Shown: positions 42,889-55,494 of the stretch, one piece after another | Numbering within the stretch: the first letter of the stretch is position 1 | How the letters are laid out: every line of letters starts with the position of its first letter | Assembly: GCF_040954645.1 (NCBI RefSeq) | Contig: NC_092808.1 | Span: forward strand, 17,365,383 to 17,429,382 | Direction of reading: 5' to 3' | Length of the DNA: 64,000 nucleotides | Source: Diabrotica undecimpunctata | Taxonomy: Eukaryota > Arthropoda > Insecta > Coleoptera > Chrysomelidae | Notes under the pieces: model-generated | The model's input: the letters and a program-made list of their open reading frames with translations, nothing else | The model's database searches: none | What the model was told of the DNA's origin: nothing | Made by a program: the position numbers and the translations under genes

Positions 42889-43680
42889 ATCGATTTAATT
42901 CCAAAAAACTTGTAATGAGATTTTACAGTTTGTAAATTGTAATGGGAGCCCGATGTCAATCAGCTATCAAACCGTATGCAGAAACTGTTCTATTCTTCCA
43001 TAACCATGTCTGACCTAATTCATGCACAGATTTATGTAAAATTCATAAAGCTATACCTCCTACATCAGTGTAGAATTGTGTGTTTTGCATCCATCCATTA
43101 ATTGTCCACTAGATGGATAGCATCTAGCAAAAAGTTCAAGTCTTCTTCTTTTCGTTGTTCTATTATTATATCATCAACCGAGCTCTCTTCCTATAGTTTT
43201 GTTAGAAATTTTGAGTAATTGCTTGGTTCAGGATGCTAATTTGGACGTTATATTTGGAGAAAACACACATTGTTTTGATTTAAGTTCCTGTACTAAATCT
43301 GTTAGATGAGCAGTACAATAATGCAAAACAGAATTTTATTTAGATTTTCAATAATAAATTTGCGATCAAAATCCCTGATGATTTCTGAATAACTGGTAAA
43401 GTTTTTACTTCACTAAAACATCTTGCTTGATTTGCCACTTTACTACAAATTTATTTTTCGCTCCCTGACACGTTGGAAGCTAAAAGTATGCTAACAGCAA
43501 AAGTGCTGTCTTTGCAAAACACGCCTCATGCTTGAAAGCGTGTTTTAACTAATTCGAAAATGTTTCTTGAATTAAATCCTTTTTAAATATTGAAAAACAT
43601 TGTATTTCTTAAATTTCACAATATTCGTTTGAAAATGACTCACTTTCACTGCACACAACTCAAGATTTTTTAGGAACTTA
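42889..43680. other. mariner 3' flank and non-coding DNA
   Basis: The first ~60 bases are likely mariner 3' UTR and right end. Beyond this the minus strand shows weak hAT-like words (VHYCTAHLTDLVQEL) but no firm family call. Confidence 0.35.
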
Positions 43681-44340
43681 ACAGCTTCGGGAGCTACTGA
43701 CTATGATTTATGGAAAGCTGTAAAAAAATTAAAAAGACCTTAATTTAGCAACCCTCCTATACCTACTCCAGATGGTCAATGGGAAAAAAGTAATGAGGAT
43801 AAACCCTATGTTTTTACGAAGCACTTAGAAAAAGTCTTCCAATCATATCCCGATGAAAATAACTTTTACATTGATGATAAAGTGAAAGCATTTCTACAAA
43901 CCCCATATCAACTGGAATTACCTATTCAAAATTTGACCGTTAACCAAGTCACAAGATCCATACATATGTTGGATCCAAAAAAATCTGGGGTATACGACTT
44001 AATTAGTGCTAAAATTCTAAAACAACTTTCGTACAACCTTCAAAATAGGAATTTTCAAGTAATATATCAAGACAAAACCACAACTCTATACCCAATAAGG
44101 TCTGGCGTGCCTCAGGAGAGTGTACTTGGTTCGATCCTCTATATCATCTTCCCACTGGGAATCCATCTACACCGACGATGAACTTGGAAAACACATATAT
44201 TTACAAAGAGAAGGCAACTGGGCTTAAAACTTAGCAAATTGTACTGGATGTTAGGTCGTAAATCAAAATTAATAGTCACCAACAAATTGTTAATTTACAA
44301 AGTCATCCTAAAATCGATATGGAGCGACGTAATTTAATGG
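43681..44340 (+). pseudogene. Jockey-type LINE with two internal deletions
   Basis: ATDYDLWKAVKKLKRP, PPIPTPDGQWEKSNEDKP and LDPKKSGVYDLISAKIL give the N-terminal reverse transcriptase. The sequence then jumps to GVPQESVLGSILYIIF (the VPQGSVLGP motif, Gly to Glu), and jumps again after a frameshift to SKLYWMLGRKSKLIVTNKLL near the C-terminus. The catalytic palm including YADD is deleted. Confidence 0.8.
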
Positions 44341-44671
44341 TAAGGATTGCAGTCCAAAGTACTTGGGATTATCGTACACGCTCCATGGTACGTACTTAGT
44401 GTTATTCTTGTGACCTGAAAATGAAATCTGTCAAAGCTAATGAGACGTCCCGCCCAGCGAAGGTTGAGAAGACATCTTCTATGTGATCTGCCTGTCAGAT
44501 TTTTTTACCCTTAGCACTCTTCTATAGTGTACTGTTGTGTAGTAGTTTTGTTTCCTAAACCCAACCTTATATAAGTTAAAGGAAACTGTCACTGGACAGT
44601 TTGCCTAAATATTTTGTTACTGTCATTAACATTTGCTTATTGTAAAAGTTTACAGATTACAAATTAAATGG

Positions 44672-44815
44672 GATGTAAGTGGAAATCGAAACGTCAAACA
44701 TTAGTTAGTTAAAAACGTAGTTTTAATAACTACTACAATTAATTGTAGCTTAATGTTATGTAATCATATCATAATATTTAAATGAGACGTGCCACAACAA
44801 AGCAGTTTCAGAACC
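44672..44815 (-). repeat. Penelope-like terminal repeat remnant
   Basis: Contains GTGGAAATCGAAACGTCAAA and, 110 bp on, a GTGCCACAACAAAGCAGTTT stretch. Both words occur in the same order in the right arm and outer end of the Penelope-like element at 16473-16600. No coding region remains. Confidence 0.6.
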
Positions 44816-45247
44816 TTGTCAAATAATTTGCATTATTCTTTCTTAGGTACATCTGCGAAGTCCATAGTCTAATCACACTTCCAATATTCCAACAACTGCT
44901 AAAGTTTTATTTTCTGCGTAAAGCGACTTTGTTAGGGGAGCAGTATTCTTGACTAATGTGATTTACGATGTAAAGCAAAGGAATATCGGCTGCGTTTACG
45001 TGGAAGGAAAACAAGGGTTGGGTTATAAAAATAATAGACCGGTCAACTCAACTTACTTTATTTGTCCTGATACAATAATAATTCTTTGACGTTTACTTAT
45101 GCCCTTCTAAGCTTTTATGGTTACCCATTTTATTTCATAAAAGAAATAAGAATCTTAAATTCAGATTTAAGAGTTACAATAACTTCCTCAGACAAAATAC
45201 CCGGCTTTAATTACAGATTTATTTTATTTATCATATGACATCTTATA
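44816..45247. other. Non-coding spacer
   Basis: No gene or repeat recognised; left flank of the transposon that starts at 45248. Confidence 0.4.
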
Positions 45248-45511
45248 TGAAGCACAGAGAAAAACCAGATATGTCACGTTTTATTGAAAATCTGGGTAGA
45301 GGCGCCATTAAATTCTTCGAATGACGACCTAATATTTTGGAGTACTAAAACTGGGAAAAAACTACTGTAATATGACGTAAAATATTGTCTAAAATATAAC
45401 GTACCGAATAAAAACCAGCTTAGTCCAAACGTCCAGGGGAAAAAACCAGCCATATCCGTAACTGCAAAAGTGTAAGCTCTTATTTGTTTTTGTGATTATT
45501 AATAAACGATT

Positions 45512-45634
45512 ATGGATAATAGTGATTCGGAGGGGTCCGTTAAGAACAAAATTATGCCTTCAAAAAAAGGAAGTCTACCGGCCGGATGTCAGAGGTCTCT
45601 AAAATGTTGAAGTTATCGACTCATGAAGCTGGAC
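45512..45634 (+). pseudogene. GGQN-family 5' coding piece
   Basis: ATG at 45512 opens MDNSDSEGSVKNKIMPSKKG, then LPAGCQRSLKC and a stop. It lies between the left terminus and the 3.7-kb insertion, in the same orientation as the downstream transposase relic, so it is probably the first coding part of that gene. Confidence 0.45.
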
Positions 45635-46452
45635 AGCCTGGTAACTGCTTAAAGGCCATGATCGACAGGCGAGTAAAACTGCGGTTTTGTGGCTCGTCGG
45701 TAAAGCTCGTCAGTGTATCATTGCAATACCGCGGTTTTATATACCTACGAGCCTGGCTCGCGGCTCGTCAGTTTGTTTTATTTTTTACTTGGCTCGTCAT
45801 TTAAAACCGCGCGTGTATTCACTACAGGCGAGCAAAACCGGCAGTTTTCAAAGACCGTTGAAGTGAAAAGATCAGTTTTTAATCATGGATATGCGAACTC
45901 TTAGCTACGACTTTTTATTAGAATTTATATATTGTTTACAAGACTGTGTTTGTTTATGGAAATGTACATCTCCAGAATACAAAAACAAAACAACTCGACT
46001 TACCGCATATGTTAAACTTTTAAATACCCAACGTCTAGGGCGTCTCCGCTCTTTTTTTGTAATTTCCTAGTATGCTATAGCGAAGTAACATAAAACTTCA
46101 CTTTTAGTTGAACACGACATGTTAGCTGTGGACGGTGTACAATGACTGTTTTGCTCATAGATAAAATTACACCTAGATTGGTAACAGGGATAGCCAAGGT
46201 CAAATCATGTTCGGATTAGGCGCCCATTCGTTTGGTGGCGCTGCTAGTCTCGTTCCTGCGCGGAGGGAGTGTGCTGTGATCAAGTCAAAGTTGAGTTTAG
46301 ACAAATACGGCGCCATATTTGTATTTATTTTATTTCTTATAATTTATTTTATAATTTAAATTTTTTTATATAAATAGTGCAAAATCGTACAATTTTCGAC
46401 GATTTTTTATTATGGAATCGAACACATTACATGGAATAACAATGTAGAGACG

Positions 46453-46719
46453 AAGAACAGGAACAAAAAAAGATGTGTTCCAGATTGCATGGATACTACT
46501 GGCAAGCGATACCGTTTTTTAAGTCCAGGACATTATATGGATATGTTTGATAAATGGGTGAATGCTGTTAAGAGCCCTAATTAGAGAATGCTGCAAAAGA
46601 AACTATTTATAACAAATTTCGTGTATGCGCTAGTCATTTTAAAGAGGAAGATATAGTCAATGTTGGAAATAGCGGTATTACGAGACCAGCCGTTCCGAGT
46701 TTGTTTTTACCAGGACCAG
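46453..46719 (+). pseudogene. THAP zinc-finger exon
   Basis: KKRCVPDCMDTTGKRYRFL holds the first Cys pair. DKWVNAVKSPN holds the conserved Trp. After a 1-base frameshift near 46582, KFRVCASHFKEEDI holds the second Cys and the His. AVPSLFLPGP is the AVPTIF-type end. This is a C2CH THAP DNA-binding domain. The exon closes at CCAGGACCAG with a GTAAGA donor at 46720. The frameshift and a TAG (46582-46584) show it is broken. Confidence 0.82.
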
Positions 46720-46861
46720 GTAAGAACTATTATACCACTGACCTATATTTTTATTCACATTATATCTGACCTTTTACAAATTAGTTTATAAATTTAACCT
46801 AAAATTATATATTATAAAACCAGTCTTACTTAGCTTAGTATTTGAATTATTTGTAGGTAGT

Positions 46862-47725
<864 letters not shown>

Positions 47726-49367
47726 TGTGTCGACAGGGATCTTTCCTATTCTGTTGATGATAGGGATGGGATGACTGATCTTAAGGTGACATACTGGTGA
47801 AAAAATCTATTGATTGTAATTGTGTTTGTCATTTCAGGCATAAAAACATTATTATCCTCTGTTGTTTGGAGTTTATACTGAGCAAATAAAGTTACTATAT
47901 CAGGTTTTAGCAAAGCTTACATTCTGGGTGAAAACTTTAAGCATACCTTAGAAATAAATTATTTACCTTATCCATTGTTTTTTTTTTGTTTGTTCGTTTT
48001 TTCTAGTTGCTATCATTCGGTTATTCCTCATTCTTGGGTTTTCTTTTTGCAAGAAGCAATATTTTGCTAATCTAATCAAAATCATAATTTTGTTGATAAC
48101 CAGAATATTTTTCTGGAACTTATATTATGATTGTAAGGTGAATTTTCTGTCTCATCTGGTATTTATTTAGTAGTGGAATTCTCTAGTTTTCCATTAAGTG
48201 AATTCTAAATTTTTGGTTTTCTATGCTAGATTTACCAATTTCCATATAACTCATTGTATTTTTCGACTTAACCATTTCCTTCATGATTATATGGTGTTGT
48301 TCTACTTGAATATATTCCTTTAGAGTGTAGATAATTAATAAATTCTTGTGAAGTAAAGCTAGTTCTCCTTGTTAGATTTGATATATACCGTCATTCTATA
48401 TAAACCAAATAGTGATTTAATCTGTAATTGGTTAGAATTGCTTTTCTACCAGATAATGTCTGCATTTTTTTTAATACTTCAACTCATTTGCTTTTTTTTC
48501 AATTGCATAATGTTTTCATTCAGAATCTGTGAGGGTATGTGTGAAAAAAGCAATTGGTTTTCCAGATTGATTGCTTCGCTTATGTAATCGTAGATTAATT
48601 TTTTAAAAGCATGTACTTATCTTTATCTTCTAGGGATTTATCTTTAGATTCATTGCTTTCTAAAAAATTCTTGAATTTTATATACTTACCAATGTTTGAA
48701 TTCTTTGGTGGAAGTTTGACAGTTTGGATCAGCCTCTAGTTTATCTGGTCTAAAGTACTTCCCCATTGTAAATTTATGCGAATGAAATTGTAGTAAAATG
48801 TCTTTTGCAGAATTAGACTTTTATTCACATAAAACTTGATAAGAATGACAAAACAATTATTTAAATACTGACCAGTTCTTGTCACAACATTAAGAAAACT
48901 AAATTATACTACACGTGGCTTGTATTATTAATATTTCTTGTAACACATATAACATTTCTTGTAACATTTTTATAAATAAAGATTTTATTCTATATTTTAT
49001 TCTTTAATTTTTTTAACCACTTTGGCATTTTAATGTAATGGAAAATAAATATAGTCCCAATGTAACAAGAAAACCCGAAAAGTATACGAAAAATATTTAT
49101 TATCGTATAGGATAAGGATTTTTCTTGTTATTTTAGGATTATATCGATTTTCCTTTACTTTAAAATGAGTTCACAATCCTAGGTAATATTACTAAACTTT
49201 TGAATTTAGCGCCATGTATATATAGTTACGCGCCCGATCACTAGGTGATGCGCCAATCATTGTTTTATTCCTTAACACGGAAGTTTCAATGCTAGGTGGT
49301 AGTGTGCTATGGTTTTGCTCGCTAGTCGATCAGCACCAACGAGCCGCGAGTAAAACCGAACACATAG
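47726..49367. other. AT-rich remainder of the 3.7-kb insert
   Basis: No coding family recognised. The final 160 bp hold the GC-rich CGAGC words described for the insert. Confidence 0.4.
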
Positions 49368-49479
49368 GAAGCTGGACGACTTAACAAAAGGTTTGGTATG
49401 TGACCACACCAAAAGTTTTAAGTATCGTCAGAGCCTCTATAGTCCGAAAGATACAAAAAAGACTTATTTATTTACCAGA

Positions 49480-50236
49480 AGAGCTCACAATTAAAAAAAA
49501 TGTTAAACCTCTTTAAGGAAAAGCATCTAAATGCTAAAGTCTCATATGAAACGTACAGAACAAATTTTAATAGGGAATTTAATATGTGGCTTTTGGATAC
49601 CCCAGAAGTGATACATGCGCAACGTCTGATAAATTTTAAATTAAGCTTAAAAGTTTGACTGGTACTGATGAACTTAGACAATTAACTGTTATGAATGATT
49701 TGCATAAAAGAAAGGCTAAAGCGTTCTATTCAAGGAAAAGGCAAGCCAAAAATCTGCAAAAAAGCAACAAAAAGGAAGCCATCTGCATTTATTTTTCAAA
49801 AAATGTTTCAATTTCCAAAATTGCCGATAAACGCCAATTGTCTATGTATGCCTTTAATGTACATGTCCTCTCTTCTGGTCAGTCTAGTTTTTATATATAT
49901 CATGAAGGAATAGTTAAAAACGGATCAAATGAAGTTGCATCTGTTCTTTTCCATTTTATCAATAATTACAAGACCATGTTGAAGAACTGCAACTCTTCTT
50001 TGATTCTGCTGGAGGACAAAATAAAAACTTAACTATTTTTACATTTATTCATTTTGTAGTAAACAACAAAATTCATAATCTGAAAGAAATAAATATCACA
50101 TTCCCTGTAAGAGGACATTCCTATTACTTTACAATATATTTACAAAAATTCCCATTTAAAACTCGTGAAGTCCCAGATGTGAAATGCCCAGAGTGTGAAG
50201 GAAATAGTATAAATTACTTATATGTTGATAAATAAA
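49480..50236 (+). pseudogene. Transposase-like gene of the GGQN family, copy B
   Basis: LNAKVSYETYRTNFNREFNM is followed by KLSLK, then in a second frame TGTDELRQLTVMNDLHKRKA, KAFYSRKRQ and KRQLSMYAFNVHVLSSGQSS. FYIYHEGIVKNGSNEVASVL comes next, then in a third frame FFDSAGGQNKNLTIFTF, FPVRGHSYYFTIYL and VPDVKCPECEG. The order DExxxL-YNFxIH-HEG-DSxGGQN-RGHSY is that of copy A at 23609-24285 and of a repetitive insect family I know without a settled name. Conserved acidic positions (FDSAGGQN) suggest a DDE-like nuclease fold, which is inference. Two frameshifts inactivate it. Confidence 0.6.
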
Positions 50237-50544
50237 TAAACATTAAAAAATACATTAATTTTTTTTTAGTTCAAAAATAAAAACGTCTGGTTTTTGCCCG
50301 TTTTGGGTGACACTGCTGCTTTTGTTCCTGCAAACCCGTGAGTGATGAAGATTTTTTTGCAATAAAGCTGACTTTTATTTTTGTAAACCAAAAAACTGTA
50401 GTTTTAATACTTTATAATCTGTTTTATGTAAACTACTGTTTATAATCCCTTTTTGAAATAAAAATAATTGGATTTGAACATTAAAATTCAATTTACTCAG
50501 TTGTGAAAAGAAATGATACATCTGGTTTTTCCCTGTACCCTTCA

Positions 50545-50924
50545 TATATAACTTTATTGATATTTGATATGATAATTAATTACTCTATTTGATTACATGA
50601 CTACATTGTGATATTTGAGATTTTGAATATATCTATACATTTTGATATAGTGAATTTTACCATCTTTTATTTTAATGATATTTATTTGCATTTTTTTCTG
50701 TGTTTGTGAATATTCCATTTCTGTTTTTTTTTTGTTTTTAAACATTTAAAAATAGTGAATCCCTTTTTTAGAGTTGTTCTCTTCCCTGTTTCTTCTTTGT
50801 TGTTTTGTATATATTATTTATTGTGTTTCTCACTTCTATTACCGCCCTTCCCCATAATCCCAATCTGTGGGAATCATTCCGGTGTTATATATTGAATTAA
50901 CAAGCCTTACTACTACTTTTGAGC
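50545..50924. other. T-rich non-coding spacer
   Basis: No gene seen between the right terminus of the GGQN element and the next LINE. Confidence 0.4.
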
Positions 50925-51796
50925 TCTGAACAATAGTAGAATAGATTACAGGCTCACAAAGTTAGTACAAACATTATACCAAAACGCCCCAATGCGTGTA
51001 AAACTACATGATACCACCAGAGAAATTTATATCAAGCGAGGTGTGAGACAGGGCGACACTCTCTCACATAAATTATTTATAACGGTCCTCGAATACGTCT
51101 TTAAAATGCTAAAGTGGGAAAATAGAGGAATAAAAATAGATGGAGAAATGCTCAATCGTCTTCGTTTTGCCGATGACATAGTAATTATTACCGAAGATCT
51201 GGGTGAAGCACAAAAAATGGTACAAGAATTAGAAAACGTATCTTCAACAATAGGTCTAAAAATGAACATCAGTAAGACCAAATTTATGACAAATTTAGTT
51301 CCCAGCGAACACCTAATCATCCAAAATCAAGTGGTAGCTATGAAACGGAAGACATTTGACCAATGCGTTCTTCCTATTATGACATACGGAGCAGAAACTC
51401 TCACGCTCACAAAAACAACAACTAAAAATGCGAGTGGCACAAAGGCGTATGGAAAGATCAATTCTCGGCGTGACAAAAAAAGACAAAATAAGGAATCAAG
51501 ACTTAAGGAAAAGAACAGGTATCAGTGATGTCGTCGAACGTATAGCCAAGCTGAAATGGAATTGGGCAGGTCACATAGCGAGACTGAAAGACACAAGATG
51601 GACCAGAAAACTAATTGACTTGCGCCCACGAGAAGACAAACCCAGTAGAGGACGACCACCAACATGCTGGATGGACGGCATTGGACGAATATCCAAGAAA
51701 TGGCAACAAGAAGCACAGAACCGTGAAGAGTGGCGAAAAATGGGAGAGACCTATTTCCAGCAGTGGATAGAAGAGGTTGCATGATGATGATGAGAT
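50925..51796 (+). pseudogene. RTE-like LINE 3' half, internally deleted
   Basis: NSRIDYRLTKLVQTLYQNAP, RGVRQGDTLSHKLFITVLEY, LRFADDIVIITEDL (YADD-equivalent intact) and MNISKTKFMTNLVPSE come first. A deletion removes the YLGHEI block, then CVLPIMTYGAETLTLTK. A frameshift at about 51430 follows, then RRMERSILGVTKKDKIRN, LKWNWAGHIARLKDTRW, RGRPPTCWMDGIGR and YFQQWIEEVA, ending at TGA with a short GATGATGATGAG tail. Same family as 2516-5110. Confidence 0.88.
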
Positions 51797-52690
51797 GACT
51801 ACTACTTTTATGTTATCATCCTCTATTAGTTTCAGCAACTCAGTTGGTGTATCATCTGGACGACAAGCTTTTCTAATTTTAGCATTATTTATAGCGTGTT
51901 CTACCTCGCATTTCATAATTTCTGGGCCGTCAGTACAGTTTTGGTAGAATTCGGCAATATTATTCCTGTCATCTTCAAACAACTCTAATATATACAGCTG
52001 CCATTCTTTTCTGATTTCGTGCTCATTTTCAATAATTTTGTTATTATTGCCAACGAGTACAGAGGGAACTCGTTTTGTAAATATGTTATTCATTTCGTTT
52101 AGTTTTTTGAGCACATAAGCCGTGTTTAGATATTACATCCTCCATTTCGTCGCACCTTTCTCTCATCCATTTTTCTTTGGCTAATTTTTTAAATTCACTT
52201 CACAGTTCTTCTGGATCTTCTAGTTGTTCTCCGATGTTTTTTATTCTATTGTTAAATTCTTTTTTAATGTTATGTTTTATGTTTATATCGTCAAAGTTAC
52301 GTACATTGGTTTTTGGTTTTTGTCGCTGAATTCATTTTAACCTTAATTTAATATCTGCTACAAGTGGTTGATGATCAGATCCAATATCTGCCCCAGGAAA
52401 TGAAGTGACTTTTTTGACGGCCTTTCGGAAACTCTCATTTACAAGTATATAGTCTATTTGATTTCTTGAAGATTCACGGTTATTTCCATCATCAAATGGG
52501 GCTTTCCAAGTGTATAGTCGTCGCTTGTTTAGTTTATACCAGGTGTTTGCAATGATCATATCATTTTCTTTAAAAAATTCATACAATGTCTGTCCTCGAT
52601 CGGTAGGTTGTCCTAGATCATGAGGACCTACAGTCTGACTTCGTCGACCTTCCCAAATTTTTGCATTGAAGTCGCCTATAATATATTTTA
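51797..52690 (-). pseudogene. LINE endonuclease and linker fragment (inverted)
   Basis: Minus strand: IYIIGDFNAKIW, GPHDLGQPTDRGQTLYEFFK, RRLYTWKAPFDDGN, NQIDYILVNESFRK, FPGADIGSDHQPLV (SDH). The linker follows: MNNIFTKRVPSVLVG, EWQLYILELFEDDRNN, KCEVEHAINNAKIRKACRPD and PTELLKLIEDDNIK. It ends before the reverse transcriptase proper. GC of endonuclease motifs is preserved, with stops only in the mid-linker. Confidence 0.82.
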
Positions 52691-52842
52691 TTCAGTTAGT
52701 TAGACGACATAAAAAGAATAGCCGGAACAAATTGGAAGTATGTTGTTCAGGCTAGAGATCGATGGAAGGAGTTGGAAGAGGCCTATGTCCAAAAATGGAC
52801 GATAGAAGGCTAAGAAGAAGAAGAAGACGATGAAGAAGAAGG
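52691..52842 (+). pseudogene. LINE 3' terminus with (GAA)n tail
   Basis: LDDIKRIAGTNWKYVVQARD, RWKELEEAYVQKWTIEG then stop and AAGAAGAAGAAGACGATGAA. It abuts, head to head, the inverted endonuclease fragment on its left. Confidence 0.8.
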
Positions 52843-53029
52843 TTTTCAGTTATGTGATGTTTATTTCCACGGCGTCGTTATCCACAATAACGATTTTAAA
52901 TAGAAATTATGTTAATACAAATTTGAAATATTCAAATTTGTTATGCACATAATCACTTAACTATGTCCCTCCGATAAAAAGTTAAAAATATAAACTCTTG
53001 GAAATTTTACTGCCGATAGTCTGACAATG

Positions 53030-53552
53030 AATCTATTTTCGATCAAGCGCAAAATTTTTATTTTTATTTTTACTTGTCTCTTGCAATACAACAAAACTAC
53101 ATTGCAAAACCAAAACATAGCCGGTCGGTCGGTCTTCTATTTCTTCTCAACCTCAACATACACCGACGAATCAAATCAACAATGACGTAACGCTCGACCA
53201 ACTCGCATTCAGTTCGACCGTCGTGGGGGAACTCGAAAATGAAAACATACGGTTTCTGTATTTGTTGCAGTAGGCTGTGAAAGCCCCTTCCGCAATATAG
53301 ACGATTGTTTATACCGTTAAGCTCGCTTTGTATTCTCGCGGATTTTTACGCAACTTCGAATCGCGTAAAAATGGCACGAAAGAGGTGAAAAATTCCCTTT
53401 GATTTGTATAAGTGGCGAGTGAGAGAATGATTTATAACGGAAAAATATTTTACGGCGATGCCAAAGCCGCCTGCGTAGGAATTTTAGTGTAAAAATGAGA
53501 TTTTAAATGTGTTTGTTGTTGTATTTATACATTAGGTAATTCATTTAATAAA
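53030..53552 (+). promoter_or_regulatory. CpG-bearing upstream region and 5' UTR of a candidate host gene
   Basis: 53120-53480 has far more CpG and C+G than the AT-rich repeats around it, including CGGTCGGTCGGTC at 53131 and GCATTCAGTTCGACC (53205-53219), which contains an initiator-like TCAGTT. TGTATAAGTG near 53406 resembles a TATA box. No transposable-element motif was found. It directly precedes the open exon at 53553. Promoter function is inference from composition and position. Confidence 0.5.
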
Positions 53553-53812
53553 ATGGAAGTAGTCACTGGCAATAAATTAATTAAAAACAGGAAAATTCAC
53601 TTCACTCGAAGCTCGAAAACTAAAAGTTTAAATAGAAATCATAGTATTAATAACAAAAATAATCGAATATCCAGGTCTAACTCGCTTAGAAGTTCTTTTA
53701 AACATAACAATAAAAATGGCACTAAAAACATTGAGGAACTTAACAACTATATAAACAATAACAGGAGAGACGGGCAGAATCAGGAGGAGGTCTGTTTTGG
53801 CGAATTCACCAG
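53553..53812 (+). CDS. Candidate first coding exon of an unidentified host gene
   Basis: ATG at 53553 in good context (AAAATGG, A at -3, G at +4). The 86-codon exon is basic and rich in Asn, Ser, Lys and Arg (KIHFTRSSKTKSLNRNHS, RISRSNSLRSSFKHNNKNG), ending EEVCFGEFT. It closes at TTCACCAG with a perfect GTAAGT donor at 53813, leaving two bases of the next codon. No domain recognised; the Asn/Ser/Arg bias predicts disorder. It lies in the only repeat-free, CpG-rich spot of the window. No second exon was identified to 64000 on this strand, so the gene may run past the window. Confidence 0.5.
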
Positions 53813-55494
53813 GTAAGTGAGGTTAGGAGATAGAAAGTGTAGTTGTAGGCTTATGCAACGTGTATATATAGACTTTAACACAGGTAACAATTGGTTGAGA
53901 TAAGATAACGGATATATTTTAATAAGTAGAACACACGCTGAACAATGATGGATGATACGGTTTATAGTTTGCATTCTAAAGGAGCTACATTTTTGTTTAA
54001 GTGAAATTAATTTTATTTTAAAATTAACTCAATGTGATAGATATAAAATATAAGATTTTATTATCATTATTAATTAGATTTTCCTAGTGACATTTCCGTA
54101 GATATATTTTCCTTTGGGTTATGTTGATATACAAGTGAATCTTTAGAAATATGTATGTCGAATTTACCTGTCATCACGTATTATTCGATTTTTTTCTTCT
54201 ACACTCTTCAGGTGTTATATTCACAATTGTTAATGCCCGATTCTCTACACGAATTGTGCAAATATATTAATTTTTATTTTGTTCTGTCTCTGATGCTCAT
54301 ACTCTCAAATCATGAACTTCACTTATTAACTTAAAGAAGTTCTCTATAACTTTTATGTTATAAGTTGTCGAAAATTGTATCAAACGATTTGGTTTGTTTT
54401 AAGACTTCGTCGAGAAAGTTATAAGACAGAAATTTGATTTTAAGGAAGCGATACTTGTTCTTTCACCAAAGTTTGTACCAAATCATTATGATAAAGCCAA
54501 ACATCCAGTGATTTATATTATCATTACTATTACAATAAAGTTCTGATTCGTTTAGGTTTAGTTTGTAAAAGTACGCCTTTACCGTGGCATGTTTAAAAAA
54601 CATCTAATGAACATAATGTGTAAATTTTTATATTGTGGTAGTATCATTGTGGTAGCTTCCGTACAGCCAAAGGTTCGGTAGACAAAACAGACTGAATTTT
54701 AATATAGAGCTTTTTGTTTCGATAGCATACCATTCAATACAAATTTTGTTGTAAGTAAACTGTGTTTACTTAGTGAGTAGAGTAACTTTATTTTATTGTT
54801 AACTGAAAATCCAAAGTTTCTTTTTACCTAGATGAAAGTGACTGTATTTGTTCCAGCAACTTTTAGGTGATTTTCGAAGATTTTAACAATAGGACGGATA
54901 ATAGATAATTACGGGGATTGGTTAAAGCAGATAAAGCAAACTTTGAATCGGGCATACTACACCTAATAGCCCATTCTAGAGCTTTATACATTGCAAACAA
55001 TTCTGCGGAATATATGGAGCAGTGCTGATTTAACAAAATTGCGGATTCTCAATAAATAAAGAGATTTTACCATTTGGTTCTTGCTGTATGCTGTATGTAT
55101 CAGTCTCCTTTTGATTATTCGTCGGATGTTCTTTTAAGGATCATTGTTGCTGGTGCTGCTTCAGCAGTTTTTGTTCTTATTTGGTATTTACTACTAATAC
55201 TCAGTAACATAATATAATAAGTAGTTCATCTCATGGCGGATTTAGAAAACGTGTTTTTTGTTTCTTTGTAACTGCGTTTAAATTTATTTTATTTTATTCG
55301 GATTGGCAGCTAACTCCTGTTTTTTCATTTTGTTTTCAATCTCTAGTTTGCACCATATTTGTATTGTTTCTTAAGTAAAGTAGGTAGGTATATATTTTCT
55401 ATCAGTTTTATGATATTCAATAATCCTTGTCTATTATATACATAGTAGATATATAGCGACTGATAGTCGACTCTATCTAATTAGCCTTCTTCGG
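53813..55494 (+). other. Putative intron and intergenic DNA
   Basis: Begins with the donor GTAAGTGAGG; AT-rich throughout, with no transposon coding motif until 55495. Consistent with intron, not proven. Confidence 0.35.

Noticed and set aside
42889..43680. hAT-like words on the minus strand
   Set aside because: Isolated matches in three frames, too weak to call a family.
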